Shown: positions 21,448 to 35,039, counted from the stretch's first letter. The stretch is 64,000 nt of DNA from Miscanthus floridulus (GCF_019320115.1 NC_089588.1:118511591-118575590), one strand, 5' to 3'. Notes: generated by a model from the sequence alone, not told the origin. Program-made: numbers and translations.

Positions 21448-24441
21448 TGTCACACCAGATTTTAAGGATAAAATGGGATGCATAATCTTATGTGCACCCA
21501 GAGATCAGTCACACACATAAGCAGACAAATTATAAATATTATCATCATAAGTGTTTATTACATCACGAATAATAAGACATAGTCTTCACATAAATATAGC
21601 GGAAGTATAAAGAAAAATCTCTCGTGGAAGCTCCATATCATAGGGACATCAACTGGTTGACCACAAGTCTAGTAATCCTCAGGAAAGTCATCATTACCAT
21701 AGCCATCTATTACCCATCCGAGATTTTTATCCAAATAATGAAAATAAACAAGCGTAAGTATGTGTCGTACTCAACAAGTGTAACATGGGGTTCAAGAGGC
21801 TCAAAAGGCTTGACACAGGTTTAACAGCGTTTAGCTTTTAGTTGTCACAGTTTTAGCATAAGAGTAGCAACAAGTTGTTTCAATCCCAAAGTAAAACATA
21901 TGATCAATGTAAACATGAATAATGAATAACATAAACGGATATTTCTTAGTGATCATCTATTCAATAAGGGTTCCAAGGCCGCTCGTGACCATGAGCATGT
22001 CTGATATACCAGTTTTACACTCTGCAGAGTTTGTACACTTTCGCTGTGAGTCATGATTTACCCTTTTGCCCGAGGCAGCCAACCTCTTGACCCACTACCA
22101 AGGAAGGTCGGCAGGATTCACTATAAAGCCTTTCAAAGGTTTGTCTAACAAGTTAGGGCCGCTAGATTCACTCGACAAACAGATGTAGAGCCCCCCTTCC
22201 CGTTGGCACATTGACGCGCAGCCTATACTCATGGGGAAAGAGACCGCACTATACCCGATTCATCAAGCCATTCTTACACCAATAAATGTAACCACTAACA
22301 AGCTAGAAAAGGTCCTCATACCGAGCTAAAGCCAGAGCCATGTTGCCCTCACAACTGTACTATAAGTCCCGAATGATCACTTACAGATAAGTCCTTAGGG
22401 AGAGGAATCTGGAGCATTCAAAAAGTAGCTAAACACTCTAGCCCCCTATTTCCAAGTTGCCAAAAAGTCATGTTTTAACGTTTATTGCATATACCATTAG
22501 TCAAGTTACAAGATCATTGTTTAATTGGGAACTAGCAAAGCTACCCAATGCATATCCCATAGGAGACAAGGTATAAGTTCAATTCTAGGGAATCCCTATC
22601 AAGGTGACACATGCAAGATGAATTGAATGTATTAAAGTTGATAGGAAACAAGGATAATCCCAAGCTATACTTGCCTTGGACAAAGTGCTCCTGCTGATCC
22701 TGCTCATCAAAGTAGTACTCTTGATCACCCACGAATTGCTCACCGTCTATACTCGTATTCACAACAACATAGAAGCATCCAGAAGCAATCATGCATAGCA
22801 AACAAAAGCTATAGATTAGAACAGTACACCAATCAACAAAAAATCAAGATGAAAAGTTTATAAAACAAATCTACGTCTCACTACGAACACACACACGCGA
22901 AGCTCACAAAAATCAGAGCTAAAACGAAGAAGTTATGAATTAAACAAGATTTCCTTTAGTAAAATAATTGATTAAATCTAACCTCAAATTTTAAAAGTTG
23001 AAAACATACTTAATAGTAGAATGAACATGTAGTTTATAGAATTACAAACCTAACGCAAGTTGAATGGATCAAATCAGAGTTAAAACGAAGATTTTATGGG
23101 CAAAACAAGATTAGTGGCAAAACTATAAATAGAGGAAAACGTATTTTGGGTCTAAACAAAAAAAACTACGCTTTTAAAAGAAGAAGGCGTATTCTGGATT
23201 CACACATTGGACTACGGGTTCTATAACTAAAAATTCGAGGGACTCTTTAGCATAAATACAGGGACGGCGGGTTAAGATCCAAATAATTTTAGGGGCCTTT
23301 TTGCAAAAACAACAGGTGAAGGGGTATCAGGCTCTGTCGGCCATTGGATCTGACTTGGATGGCTGAGATACAAGAGAGGGAGATGGGTCGCCAGAGCAGC
23401 ACTGTGCGCGGTGGCTCCATGGCCGGAATCAGCCCGACCTCGCCGGAGTCCGTCGAACCGGTGACTCCGGTCACTGTTGGACACGGGAAAGGCACGGGAA
23501 GCAAGAGGAGAACGAGGCGAACACGATGGAGGGTACTAGGGCAACGATGACAGCTCGAGGGTGACGCGGTGCTAGATGGGGCAGCTCGAGCTCATCGGAG
23601 ATCAACGGTGGCGCGGGTACAAGCACAAAAGGCAAGGGAGAGAGAGCACAAGGGACACCTGCAGGTTACTCACCTTCTCGTGGAGCTCGGAGATGCGGTC
23701 GCGGCGGTAGAAGAGCAGTAGCGATGGAGAGCAATGTGGCGGCGATGCTTCTAGGGCTTCAGTGATACGGTGAGCTCATGCGAGGGCGGCGGCATGCGAC
23801 ACTAGGGTCAGGTGAGTGCGGTGCAACACAGGGGCGCTATTTATGGGTGGCTTCGGCCTGTCGGTCACGCTAGGGCACGACGTAGAGGAGGCGGCGACGA
23901 CAGTGTCTTGCTCAGACACGAGCTGGAGGCGGATGATGCGGCTGACAACTGGGCCCAGGCTATCAGCGAGATAGGAGGCACGGGCCGCGATGTCAGCGAG
24001 AGAGAACAGGAAAGGAGGGGCGCGACGTGGCTTGTGGGCCATCGGCTTGCCTTGCTGGGCTGCGTGAGAAAGCAAGAGGAGCGAGGCAGCCCCAGAGCAG
24101 GAGAGGGAGCAGCGCGGGCGAAGCCAGCGTGTGGATGGAGCTGGGCCGGCGGGATTGGGCCAACAGGCCGAATAGAGGGAGAGGGAAAATGAAATTTCTC
24201 CTTTTTTCTAATTTTCCAACCCAATTTTGAAATGCAAATTCAAATCAATTTGAAGTTTGATTTCAAATCACACAATTCAAAAATAATATGCAGCAGCATG
24301 AATGCATAGACATGTATGTAGACCTATATTTGTTTTTAATTTTAACAAACTTATTATTTTTCTAAATTTAAATGCTCACAAAAATGCATTGTTAAATTAT
24401 TTTCTCCTATTTTAAAATTATGCAAATTTTAGGGTGTTACA
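21448..24441 (-). repeat. 3' LTR of the nested chromovirus-like element
   Basis: 2,994 bp, the longer LTR. It retains about 690 bp (roughly 22075-22762) that the other LTR lacks. GC-rich around 23300-24180, AT-rich at the ends. Open frames within it on either strand show no conserved protein. Confidence 0.9.
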
Positions 24442-24501
24442 ATTCTACCCCCCTTAAAATGAATCTCGTCCCCGAGATTCGGACGATGCTTACTTAAAAA
24501 G

Positions 24502-25960
24502 CTACGGGTATGTTTTCCTCAAATCCTCTTCTCTTTCCCATATAGCCTCATCTTCTGTAAACCGATTCCACTGAACCTTACACATCTTTATAACTCGCCT
24601 CCTTGTAACTCTTTCTGCCGTCTCCAAAATCCTTACCGGAAATTTCCCCATGAGATCTTCCTTAACTGTAAGCTCCTCTAATGGTACCTGCTCCTCGGGT
24701 ACACGCAAACACTTCTTTAGTTGCGACACATGGAATACATCATATACACCTGACAAACTCTCAGGTAATTTCAACTGATAAGCTACTTCACCAAGTCTCT
24801 CTATAATCTTGAAAGGCCCAATATACCTAGGGGCTAACTTTCCTTTCATATTAAACCTTCTCACACTTCTCATGGTTGACACCCTTAGGTAAACATAATC
24901 CCCTATTTCAAAAACCAATTCTCTCCTCTGAGTATCAGCATAACTCTTTTGTCGAGACCGTGCCACTCTCAAGTTATCTCTAATAATCCTTACTTGCTCT
25001 TCTGCATCTCTTAAAACATCCGGTCCGAACACTTGAGTTTCTCCCGTCTGATTCCAAAACAACGGGGTTCTACACTTTCATCCATACAAAGCTTCAAAAT
25101 GTGTCATATTGAGACTCTTCTGATAACTGTTATTATACGAAAACTCTGCATAAGAAAAACTCTTGTCCCAACTTGTACCGTACTGCAATGCACAAGCTCT
25201 CAACATGTCCTCTAATATCTGATTAATCCTCTCAGTTTGTCCATCTGTCTGAGGGTGATACGTTGTACTGAAATTCAACTTTGTTCCCAATGAACTATGT
25301 ACTTGCTGCCAAAAATGTGACGTAACTTGAGTACCCCGATCAGACATAATTTTCTTGGAAACTCCATATAGACACACTATCTTCTCCACATATAATTGGG
25401 CTAACCTCGGTCCATTATATGTAGTCTTGACTGGTATAAAGTGAGCAACTTTAGTTAACCGATCCACTATCACCCATATTGAATCATAACCTCTCTGAGT
25501 GCCTAGTAACCCCACAATGAAATCCATACCAACTTCTTCCCACTTCCACTTAGGTATCTTCATTGGTTGTAATAATCATGTAGATCTTTAATGTTTAGCT
25601 TTGACTCTCTGACATATATCACATAAAGCAACATATTCAGCCATATCCTTCTTAAGTCCGTACCACCAATACTTCTCTTTCAGATCCAAATACATCTTAG
25701 TACTCCTAGGGTGAATAGAGTAAGCAGACTCATGAGCCTCACGTAGAATTGCATCCCGTATAGCCTTAATCTCAGGTACACAGTCTTTTCTCAAACCATA
25801 GAGTTCCATTATCATCCATATGGAATTCTGGTGCCTTGCTAATCACTATGTTCTCCGCTATCTCTTTCAACTTCGCATCCTGACCCTTACGTATTTCTTG
25901 CTCCAGTGTGGGTTCTATCACCAACTCCACTGCATCACTTGACATAGCTGCTACTTGCAC
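24502..25960 (-). pseudogene. Integrase with chromodomain-like C-terminus, nested Gypsy element
   Basis: HHCC zinc finger: REAHESAYSIHPRSTKMYL followed by CDICQRVK. Core: WEEVGMDFIVGLLGTQRG, MSDRGTQVTSHFWQQ and QILEDMLRACAL supply the D, D and E residues. C-terminal: PRYIGPFKIIERLGEVAYQL and YDVFHVSQLKKCL, then a chromodomain-like end (RILETAERVTRRRVIKMCKV to IWEREEDLRKTYP). Breaks occur between the zinc finger and the core (stop near 25586) and near 25075. The N-terminal side is interrupted by the CACTA-like insertion at 25965. Confidence 0.85.
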
Positions 25961-26341
25961 CTCCCACTATACCACAGCCAATCTGTAGTGACTCTAAATT
26001 GGTCGCTATAAGCCGTTATAACGACCAATCATCGGTCGTTATAACATTATAGCGACCGATGTATAAGTCAGTGTAAGTGACGTCGCTATAAGTCTATAGT
26101 GGCCGACAGGGTTTATAGCGAACGATAGTTAGACGCAAATATTTATACCGACCAATGATTTGTAACATGTTTTGGCGACCAATGATTTGAGGATATCAAA
26201 CTTTTTGGCAACCGATAATCAGTCGCTATGAACTGGCACAATTATATATTTAATTTCACATTATACCATATAATTTTAGGCTTGTTTAACATCGATACAA
26301 GTTCACAGTACACATCAACCACATAATTGTATAAACAGATC

Positions 26342-26569
26342 TCATATATTCATTGAAATCAATATTTGTACAATTGTACTTTGGATAAATTCTATAAGGC
26401 ACCTACCACACAGGCACACAACCCATGAACTTCTAAAGAGTTCACCATACAGAACACCAAGTACCCTAGCAATCCTGAAAGTACATGCTAGGAACACATC
26501 TGAGCACTCCACACCTTTTAGACCATCTTCCATGAGAACTCTAAATAGCTTGTCGACACCATCAAGCAT
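26342..26569 (-). CDS. Unrecognised ORF inside the CACTA-like element, possible captured exon
   Basis: The 75-codon reading frame begins MLDGVDKLFRVLMEDGLKGV and continues CSDVFLACTFRIARVLGVLY. It has the amino-acid balance of real protein and no obvious match to transposase, gag or pol. An upstream AG (in TTACTAGCACC on the plus strand) could be an acceptor. Transposons of this type can carry host gene pieces, so a captured exon is plausible but unproven. Confidence 0.25.
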   Translation of the reverse strand: MLDGVDKLFRVLMEDGLKGVECSDVFLACTFRIARVLGVLYGELFRSSWVVCLCGRCLIEFIQSTIVQILISMNI

Positions 26570-29500
26570 GCTGCTTTACTAGCACCTCCCAGAACTACAT
26601 GCCTGAAATCCACATGCAATCCAATATAAGTATTCTGGTATTCAGCTAGGATCCAATAAGTAGACAGGTGCAGGTGCAGTAAGAAAAGTATTTATTTACT
26701 TTTCTTATATTAAAGCCAACACACCACAGATTGAAGAACAGACTAGTGCCATCTGAATATTAATTCTTGAACGCCAACCATGAAGCCAAAAAAATTCTCG
26801 CTCAGCAAAGTGATGCAGATCCGAAGAACAATAATTCTAGGGCAAATAATATATCTCACCATATTCAGTTGAGGAGATGGCTCTAGTCTACCCCATTTTA
26901 ATTATGCACACTACTGATCCAAAAGGCTATTATCATGAAACAATTTTAATGAAAAATCCAAAATATGGATACTTTTTCCATCTAAATGAATCAAAGATTA
27001 GAGACATGACACTGTCAACCTCGGTCTGACAGAGTCCCAAATTGGCAAGTAGCATTCACATCAGCAAGCATAAAAATGGATAGGTGCACATTCTGACAAT
27101 GCACCATGTCAACCTGTGTACATTACAGTAAATAAAGTAGCAGGAAGTAAGCACATCCTAAATTAAAGTACATAAAATAGCTTTGGTCTTTTGGTCTTTG
27201 CATAAAGGGTAAAGACTAACTTCTTTGACAAATCAGCTGACGGAAAAGGCCTGTCATATTCCAGTTCATGATCAGCAAAACCTCCTTTCACACCTAACAA
27301 TTGTCTATTTGATTATGAGAGAAATTCATTCGCCTCGGTGAATGGCAATGGTTTCAATAGGAATGACCACCACTTGATGTTCTCATCAATGGGGGACGAC
27401 CACCATTTGGTTTTCTCATAGAATTCATATCAGAGCATAAGGCACACCAAGCACAAGTTAACACTGCACTTATTAAAGTCAAAATTTGAAACAGGTGGTG
27501 GATTCAGAAATGGAGTAAAGACTTGTATCTGTGAATTGAAAATAATATGATAGTGCAAAAAAAATTTGGATGTTTTCCAAAAGAATGTAGGATGGTTGAC
27601 GAGTGATAGCAGCTGGCAAAACAGATACCTGATTTGTAAATGCAAAAGAGTTTTGTTGCCAATTTGACGAGGATTGTGGTTGTTCTAGAGCATAAACCTC
27701 GTTCATCCATCAGGTGTGCAATGGGGCGACAATGCTCTATTGTTGATGATCTGTTACTATTTCCTCTTCATCCTTCTTAAGTCTTCCGTCTTCCTATGAT
27801 ATCTGTGCCATAATACATCTCATATGAGAATTTAGCTAAGATACAATCAATATAATCACACTACCTGAGATCATGTGAAGATCAAAAAGAACTGATAAGA
27901 GTAGCTAACTGTCATATGTTTGACACAGAAGCTTCTTGCCGTACACAATACAGGTTGTATATGAAGTTTATCATTAGCTACTCTTAGCCCCACAGACCCT
28001 TTGTAACTGATGCTAATACCTCCAATTTAAAAAAGATACTATCATCAGCAGCATTACCTGAACTCAATGGGACAATGTGTTCATGAGAATCCCTTAAAAA
28101 ATTAAACACCTAAGAAAGTTTACTTCACAGTTCTATGAATCAGTTAAGACCTGAAATTCATATGTTCCATCAAGGCATTTTCTCAGGCACTCAGTGTGAA
28201 GCCAACATTTCCAAATTCGATCAAGGCACTTCAGTTGTTGAGATAAAGTATACAATAGTGACAAAATGAAATATGGTCTGACTTCACACAAAAACACATG
28301 CAGCCACACAGGTTCACTGCATCTACATGATGCTGAAAGGTGTCTGAATTCAGTACACCCTTAAGCCTGAAAATTATATGCATATTTCTGCATGATGGTA
28401 TCATTACCGTTGAATTTGTGATTTACATCATGATTTTAATGGTTTGGCAATGGGATCAAAGCTGAGGGTTTTTTAAAGAAAAGAAAAGTATACTTTATTA
28501 TTTTGGAATGACTTAAATTTGGACCCTACCTAACCATCATCAAACACAAATATCATCCATTCAGAAACACATATCTATATTTGAAGCAGATAGATAGGAG
28601 CAAATTAAGTGACCACAGCTACTGACAACTTGGTTCCATAGAATTCAGCAATTCCTTCTTTCGAATATCCAAATAACCACAGCTCCCAATCACTCAGTTA
28701 CTGTATTTTATACACCAACATAACCTTCTACAATTTCCTAAAAATAAAATCCCATTCTACTTTGTGCTTTATTTATTATAAGTTATGTTGACCTTGCAGT
28801 TTTCGCATAACAGGGATGCAGCATAGAAGGAATCCTTGTGTTCAGTAGTATCATACAAAGGATTGAGTCCCTGAAAATACAAAACATTCATTGAGGTCAT
28901 ACAAGTTAACTAACAATTTTTTGTTTTCAGGAAAAACCATTTTCTCACGCTTAGTTACCTATGTGACTCCAATTAGAAAGTCATAAGTATAATGAGGATT
29001 GAGATTATGAAATTGAAAAATAGCATAAGTAACATTTTACATGTACATAAATTTGCAAAGTCCAATAAACAAGAATACTTTAGATTTCTGTTTAACAGAA
29101 AAATGTAAAATTAGGCACCCAGAAACAAAATACCTCTGCTGCTCGGCATCTAGATCAATTCTAGCAGCAGCAACTAGCCATCAAAAAAAAGAAAACTGCA
29201 CGGGGAAGACCATACCAGATGTGCATCCACTGTGGAAGGAACCTTTGCACTGCGCTTTGCCTCTGGTCAGCCACCGCCCGTGCCAACCATGTCGAAGGCT
29301 GCAGCTGCACCAACAACTGGAGGGCAGAGAGGGAAAAGCAGAGAGTCCTTCAGATCCAGGAGGCCAGGGCGTTGCTTGAGTCCAAGCTTGCACACAGCAC
29401 CATCGAGGACACCATGGGCTGGGGGATCAAGGCTACCGTCGCCCGCGCTGCAGAGGAGTCCGCCACTGCTCGCACTGCAGAGAAGGCCCTCGTCGCTGCG

Positions 29501-29990
29501 GCAGAAGAGGGGGGCAGAGCTGGGGGTGAGGTGAGGATACGGTGCGACAGATCTGAGTTTGGGACATGGAAAGGAGAGAGAAGTGAAGGGGAAGAGTGCA
29601 TTGATGGATCTCAGCTCGTCACCTATTTGTTGGTCGCGGCTGGCGCTAGACCTCAAGCATGGTGGTCTCGAGCGCGGCCCCGAGGTGGCTGCCACCCAGC
29701 GGCGGCCTCCTCGCGTGCCCCTCCAGTGGCTCCGAGCAGCGCCCCCCGCACGCGGCCCCAAGCAGCGGCCCTATCGAGCACGCAGCGTGGACGGCGACCC
29801 AGACGACCGCGGCGGCGGGGACGACGACCGCGGTAGGGACGGTGGTCCCGGTGAGCTCACGCCGGTGGTGGAGAAGAACACCCGAGGCAACGACGAGCGG
29901 CATAGTCTGTTTGGTTTTTTTACGGATGCACCTGGTGTGTTACACTCCGACCTGTGGGCCATGTAATTTTCTATGAGCCCGAGTGGGCTG
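26570..29990. other. Interior of CACTA-like element, non-repetitive, possible captured host DNA
   Basis: 26570-29150 is AT-rich, with many short pyrimidine/purine tracts like plant introns or UTRs and no recognisable protein. 29200-29900 turns sharply GC-rich and is open in several frames on both strands (for example KLAHSTIEDTMGWGIKATVA on plus). This looks like a GC-rich first exon and 5' leader of a grass gene read from the minus strand. No family was recognised. Confidence 0.3.
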
Positions 29991-30234
29991 GGCTGGACAC
30001 GCCAAAAATAAAAATAGGCTATAGCGACGGATAGTTTGACTCTAATAAGTGTTTTTACCGATCCATCATCTGAGGTAAACAGCTAAATATATATAGCAAC
30101 CGATGTATCGTCGATACGAGTAAAAATAGCGACCGATGATCTGTTAGAAATTTATAGCGACCGGTTATTGGACGTTAATATTACGTTTTAACGACCGTTG
30201 CCCGACACTATAGATTGGTTGTGGTATGGTGTCT

Positions 30235-31500
30235 TTGGCGTAACTCTTCCTGCTAAAAGCATCGGCAACAACTTTCGCCTTTCCAGGATGATTGTGTACC
30301 TCCAGATCATAATCTTTTATCAACTCTAACCATCGATGTTGTCTCATATTCAGATCTATCTGGGTGAATATGTACTTTAAACTCTTGTGATAAGTGTAGA
30401 TATCACTCTTATGTCCAATAAGATAATGTCTCCATAATTTCAAAGCATGTACCACCGCTGCTAACTCCAAATCATGAGTAGGATAGTTTAGCTGATGCTT
30501 TCTCAACTATCGGGATGCATAGGCCACTACTCTTCCTTCTTGCATAAGAACACATCCGAGACCTTGACGAGATGCATCACAATAGATAGAAAAGCTCTTG
30601 CTCAAATCTGGCAAAACCAACACTGGGGCGGTAGTCAATCTTTTCTTCAATTACTCAAAGTTACCCTGGCACTCCTCGGACCACACAAACTTAGCATTTT
30701 TCTCCAACAAAGCTGTCATAGGCTTGGCAAGTTTTGAGAAACCTTCTATGAACCTTCTATAATATCTAGCCAATCCCAAAAAACTACGAATCTCTCCCAC
30801 ATCAGTTAGTAGTTTCCAATTCAACACATCTCTCACCTTACTAGGATCTACTGCTATTCCACCATTAGAGACAACATGGTCTAGGAAAGAAACTTCCTTC
30901 AGCCAAAACTCACACTTGCTTCACTTAGCATACAACTTGTGTTCTCTGAGCTTTTGCAAGACCAACCTTAGATGTTCAACATGCTCTTCTTCCGTTTTTA
31001 GAATACCAATATATCATCGATAAATACCACCACAAACTTATCCAAAAACTCCATGAACACCTTATTCATCAAGTACATAAAGTATGCAGGTGCATTGATC
31101 AAACCAAAGGACAAAACGGTGAACTCATACAAACCATACCTCATAGTAAAAGCTATCTTGGGTATGTCAGTCACACGAATCTTCAACTGATGATAACCAG
31201 AACGAAGATCAATCTTAGAGAAAACACAAGCACCTCTCAACTGATCAAACAAGTCATCAATTCTAGGCAACGGATACTTGTTCTTGATAGTAACCTCATT
31301 TAGTGACCGATAATCAGCACACATCCTCTGGGTACCATCCTTCTTGTCAACCAATATAACCAGTGCTCCCCAAGGTGACAAACTAGGATGAATAAAACCT
31401 TTCTCCTATAACTTCTTTATTTGTTTCTTAAGTTCCTCTAGTTCATTAACCCCCATTCTATATGGACACTTAGCTATAGGTGCAGTTCTAGGTAATAATT
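30235..31500 (-). pseudogene. Reverse transcriptase and RNase H, nested Gypsy element
   Basis: [57 protein letters not shown] and [11 protein letters not shown] (intact FIDD). The thumb region is [20 protein letters not shown]. RNase [40 protein letters not shown] and [11 protein letters not shown]. Where the family has YTDHKSL, this copy has YTYHKSL, losing a conserved Asp. Stops and frameshifts near 30990 and 30510 break the frame. Confidence 0.85.
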
Positions 31501-31608
31501 TAATAATAAATCAATGTCACGGTCAGGAGGCATACCTGGCAAGTCATCGGGGAACATATCCAGAAATTCATCCACTACTGGGTCCTCCTTGTTGACGCGA
31601 TCATCAAG

Positions 31609-32527
31609 CTAGTTCACTATAGCTGTCGGCTGCTTCTGTACTACAACATCGACACTGATCCTATCCCCATTCTGTGTGGTCACAACAACTACCTTCTTCT
31701 TACACTGAATCATTGCTTGCTGTTGCATCATCCAATCCATACCCAAAATCACATCAATACCAGAGGTTCTCAACACAATGGGGCTCACTTTGAACTCTAC
31801 CCCCCTTAAGGATAGACCAGCCAAGAGACAACGCTAAGAAGCTTTGCATACTACCTCCTGGTGAGTTTACTAGTATAGGATCTTTCATGGCACATAAGGG
31901 TATGCTATGTGTTCTAATAGACGCTTGTGATATAAAAGAATACGAAGCTCCAGAATAAAACAGAATGGTGGCAGGAGTTGAGTTGATATCAAACGTACCG
32001 AGCATGACTTCTGGTTCTGCAAGCGCCGTCTCTGTAGACACATGATTCACCTTTCCTGTGTTGGGTGCTGGCTTCTGATAACTATTCTACCTCTATGGGG
32101 TTTGCAGGTTTGGCTTCTCAGGGCAATTATGAGATAGGTAACCCTCTTTACCATAGCGGAAACACTTGTTGGGAGTGCTAGGGGCACTGGTCTTCATGGT
32201 AGTGTTGTTAGGCGCTCCCTGTCGTGGTGTCTGTTGACCACACTACTGCTGGGGACATTGGTTGCCATTCTGCTACTGATACAGTGCATGTTGCTGGTTC
32301 GGGTTGCGCTGAGGGTATTGACCACAATTCCTCGGACTGGGGGGTCCCTGGTACCTCTACTGGAAGCCTTGCTGAGGGTTGGTGCTTGGACGGGTATTGC
32401 TTCCGGAGGCCTATCCCTGAAGCCTCCTCTTCTTGGCCTCCATAGACTCAGACATGCCACGAGGCGGGTAGTAGCCTCCGGTGCTAATGCGAGCGGTCTT
32501 ATTGGCACGAGACATCTACGGAATTAG
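31609..32527 (-). pseudogene. Gag zinc knuckle remnant and aspartic protease, nested Gypsy element
   Basis: The zinc-knuckle position (about 32110-32165) reads CFRYGKEGYLSHNC, with the second Cys and the His both changed to Tyr. The protease follows: AEPEVMLGTFDINSTPATIL, then FYSGASYSFIS, where FDSGASHSFIS is normal, so the catalytic Asp is Tyr. The later part, VILRTSGIDVILGMDWMMQQ, is well kept. The rest of gag is missing, which leaves only ~200 bp between this region and the 5' LTR. Confidence 0.78.
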
Positions 32528-32688
32528 ATTTAGCTAGATTAGAAGCAATAATTTTCACAACAGAGTGAGGCAAAAGAAGCATAAAATTTAGCAAATAACA
32601 AGAGTGAGATGGGAAGCATGAAGTGAGTGAAGCAAAAGAGGCTAAAACGACCATTACTAACTAGGCTTGCATCATACAGTCAACACGA

Positions 32689-32699
32689 CTCTGATACCA
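32689..32699 (-). other. Primer-binding site, initiator tRNA-Met
   Basis: Reads TGGTATCAGAG on the minus strand just inside the 5' LTR, complementary to the 3' end of plant tRNA-iMet, the common primer of Gypsy chromoviruses. Confidence 0.85.
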
Positions 32700-32702
32700 A
32701 TT

Positions 32703-34977
32703 TATCACAACTGATTTCAAGGATAAAATGGGATGCATAATCTTATGTGCGCCTAAAGATCAGTCACACACATAAGCCAACAAATTATAAATAGTATCAT
32801 CACAAGTGTTTATTACATCACGAATAATAAGACAGTCTTCACATAAATATAGCGGAAGTATAAAGAAAAATCTCTCGCGGAAGCTCAATTTCACAGAGAC
32901 GTTGACTGGTTGACCACAAGTCTAGTAATCCTTAGGAAAGTAATCATTATCATAGCCATCTGTTACCCATCTGGGATTTTTATCCAAATAATAAAAATAA
33001 ATAAGCATAAGTACATGTCGTACTCAACAAGTGTAACATGGGGTTCATACGGCTCAAAAGGCTTGACATAGGTTTAATAGCGTTCAGCTTTCAGTTGTCA
33101 CAGTTTTAGCATAAGAGTAGCAACAAGTTGTTTCAATCCTAAAGTAAAACACATGATCAATGTAAACATGAATAATGAATAACATAAACAGATATTTCTT
33201 AGTGATTATCTATTCCATAAGTGTTTCAAGGCCACTCATGACCGTGAGCACGACTGATATACCAATTTTACACTCTATAGAGGTTGTGCACTTTCACTGT
33301 GAGTCGTGATTTACCCTTTCGCAGCAACATACAAGCATCTAGAAGCACTCATGCATAGCAAACAAAAGCTATAGATTAGAATAGTACACCAATCGACATA
33401 AAATCAAGATGAAAAGTTTGTAAAATGAATCTATGTCTCACTGCGAACACACAGATGCGTAGATCACAAAAATCAGAGCTAAAACGAAGAAGTTATGAAT
33501 TAAACAAGATTTCTTTTAGTAAAATAATAGATTAAATCTAACCTCGAATTTTAAAAGTTGAAAACATACATAATAGTAGTATGAACATGTAGATTATATA
33601 ATTACGAACCTAACACAAGTTGAACAGATCAAATAAGAGTTAAAACGAAGATTTTATGGCCAAAACAAGATTAGTGGCAAAACTGTAAATAGATGAAAAC
33701 GTATTTTGCGTCTAAACCGAAAAAACTATGCTTTTAAAAGAAGAAGGCGTATTCTGGATTCGCACATTGGACTGTGGGTTCCATAACTAAAAATCCAAGG
33801 AACTCTTTAGCATAAATACTGGGATGGCGGGTTAAAATCCAAATAATTGTACGTGCCTTTTTGCAAAAACGACAGGCGAAGGGGTATCGGGCTCTGTCGG
33901 CCATTGGATCTGACTTAGATGGCTGAGATAAAAGAGAAGGAGATGGGTCCCCGGAGTGGCGCTATGCGCGACTACGCCATGGTCGGAATCAGCCCGACCT
34001 CGCCGGAGTCCGGCGAACCGGTGACTTCGGTCACCGTTGGACACGAGAAAGGCACGGGGAGCAAGAGGAGAACGAGGTGAACACGATGGAGGGGACTAGG
34101 GTGGCGGCGATAGCTCAGGGGTGACACGGTGCTAGATGGGGTGGCTTGAGCTCACCAGAGATCAACGGTGGCGCGGATACAAGCATAGAAGGCAAGGGAG
34201 AGAGCATGAGGGACAGCTGCAGGTTACTCACCTTCTCACGGAGCTCGAAGATGCGATCGAGGCGGCAGAAGAGCAGTGGCGATGGAGAGCAATGCTGTGG
34301 TGGCGCTTCTAGGGTTTCAGTGGTGCGGTGAGCTCAAGCGAGGGTGGCGGCTTGTGATGCTAGGGTCAGGTGAGGGCGGCGCAACACAAGGGTTCTATTT
34401 ATGGGCGGCTTCGGCGCGCGGGTCACGTTAGGGCGCGGCGTAGAGGAGGCAGTCTTGGTGGTGACGGCAGTGTCCTGCTTGGACACGAGCTATTGGAGGA
34501 TGACGTGGCTGACAAGTGAACCTGAGCTATCACCGACATAGGAGGTGCGGGCCACGATGTCAGCGAGAGAGAAGGGGAAAGGAGGGGCGCGACGCGGCGT
34601 GCGGGCCGTGGACTTGCCTTGCTGGGCCGTGCGAGTAAGCAAGGGGAGCGGGGTGGCCCAAGAGCAGGAGAGGGAGCAGCGCGGGCGGGACTGGGCCAAT
34701 GGGCCGAATAGAGGGAGAGGGAAAATGAAATTTCTCCTTTTTTCTAATTTTCCAACCCAATTTTGAAATGCAAATTCAAATCAATTTGAAGTTTGATTTC
34801 AAATCACAGAATTCAAAAATAATATGCAACAACATGAATGCATAGACATGTATGTAGACCTATATTTGATTTTAATTTTAACAAAGTTATTATTTTTCTA
34901 AATTTAAATGCTCACAAAAATGCATAGTTAAATCATTTTCTCCTATTTTAAAATTATGGAAATTTTAGGGTGTTACA
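32703..34977 (-). repeat. 5' LTR of the nested chromovirus-like element
   Basis: 2,275 bp and aligns along its length to the 3' LTR except for one ~690-bp deletion near 33318. The terminal dinucleotide has decayed (TATCACAAC in place of TGTCACACC). Confidence 0.88.
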
Positions 34978-35039
34978 GCCATGAAGTCTACTAACGCTTG
35001 TGACTTGATGGTTGTTCATGGAACGTAATTGATCTCAAA

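Larger units (their letters stand above)
25965..30231. mobile_element. CACTA-like transposon nested in the Gypsy element
   Basis: The ends are inverted: CACTATACCACAGCCAATC on the left, and CACCATACCACAACCAATC reading inward on the reverse strand from 30231. Copies of ATAGCGACCGAT and its variants cluster in the first ~260 bp and the last ~230 bp, as subterminal repeats. Flanking triplets TCC and TCT nearly match a 3-bp duplication. It sits between RNase H and integrase of the host element. No transposase motif was recognised in its 4.27 kb. Confidence 0.75.
21448..34977 (-). mobile_element. Chromovirus-like (Tekay-type) Ty3/Gypsy retrotransposon nested in the Tat element
   Basis: Bounded by TGTCACACC...GGTGTTACA with a perfect 5-bp duplication GCCAT (21443-21447 and 34978-34982). 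LTRs are 21448-24441 (2,994 bp) and 32703-34977 (2,275 bp). A primer-binding site for initiator tRNA-Met (TGGTATCAGAG on the minus strand, 32689-32699) and a purine tract (AAGGGGGGTAGAAT, minus strand, 24442-24455) are present. Coding order on minus: zinc knuckle, protease, RT, RNase H, integrase with a chromodomain-like tail. A CACTA-like element sits between RNase H and integrase. Most of gag is missing. Confidence 0.9.

Noticed and set aside
23272..24230. GC-rich open frames on both strands
   Set aside because: They are inside the LTR of the nested Gypsy element and repeat in the other LTR at 33832-34766 with frame breaks.
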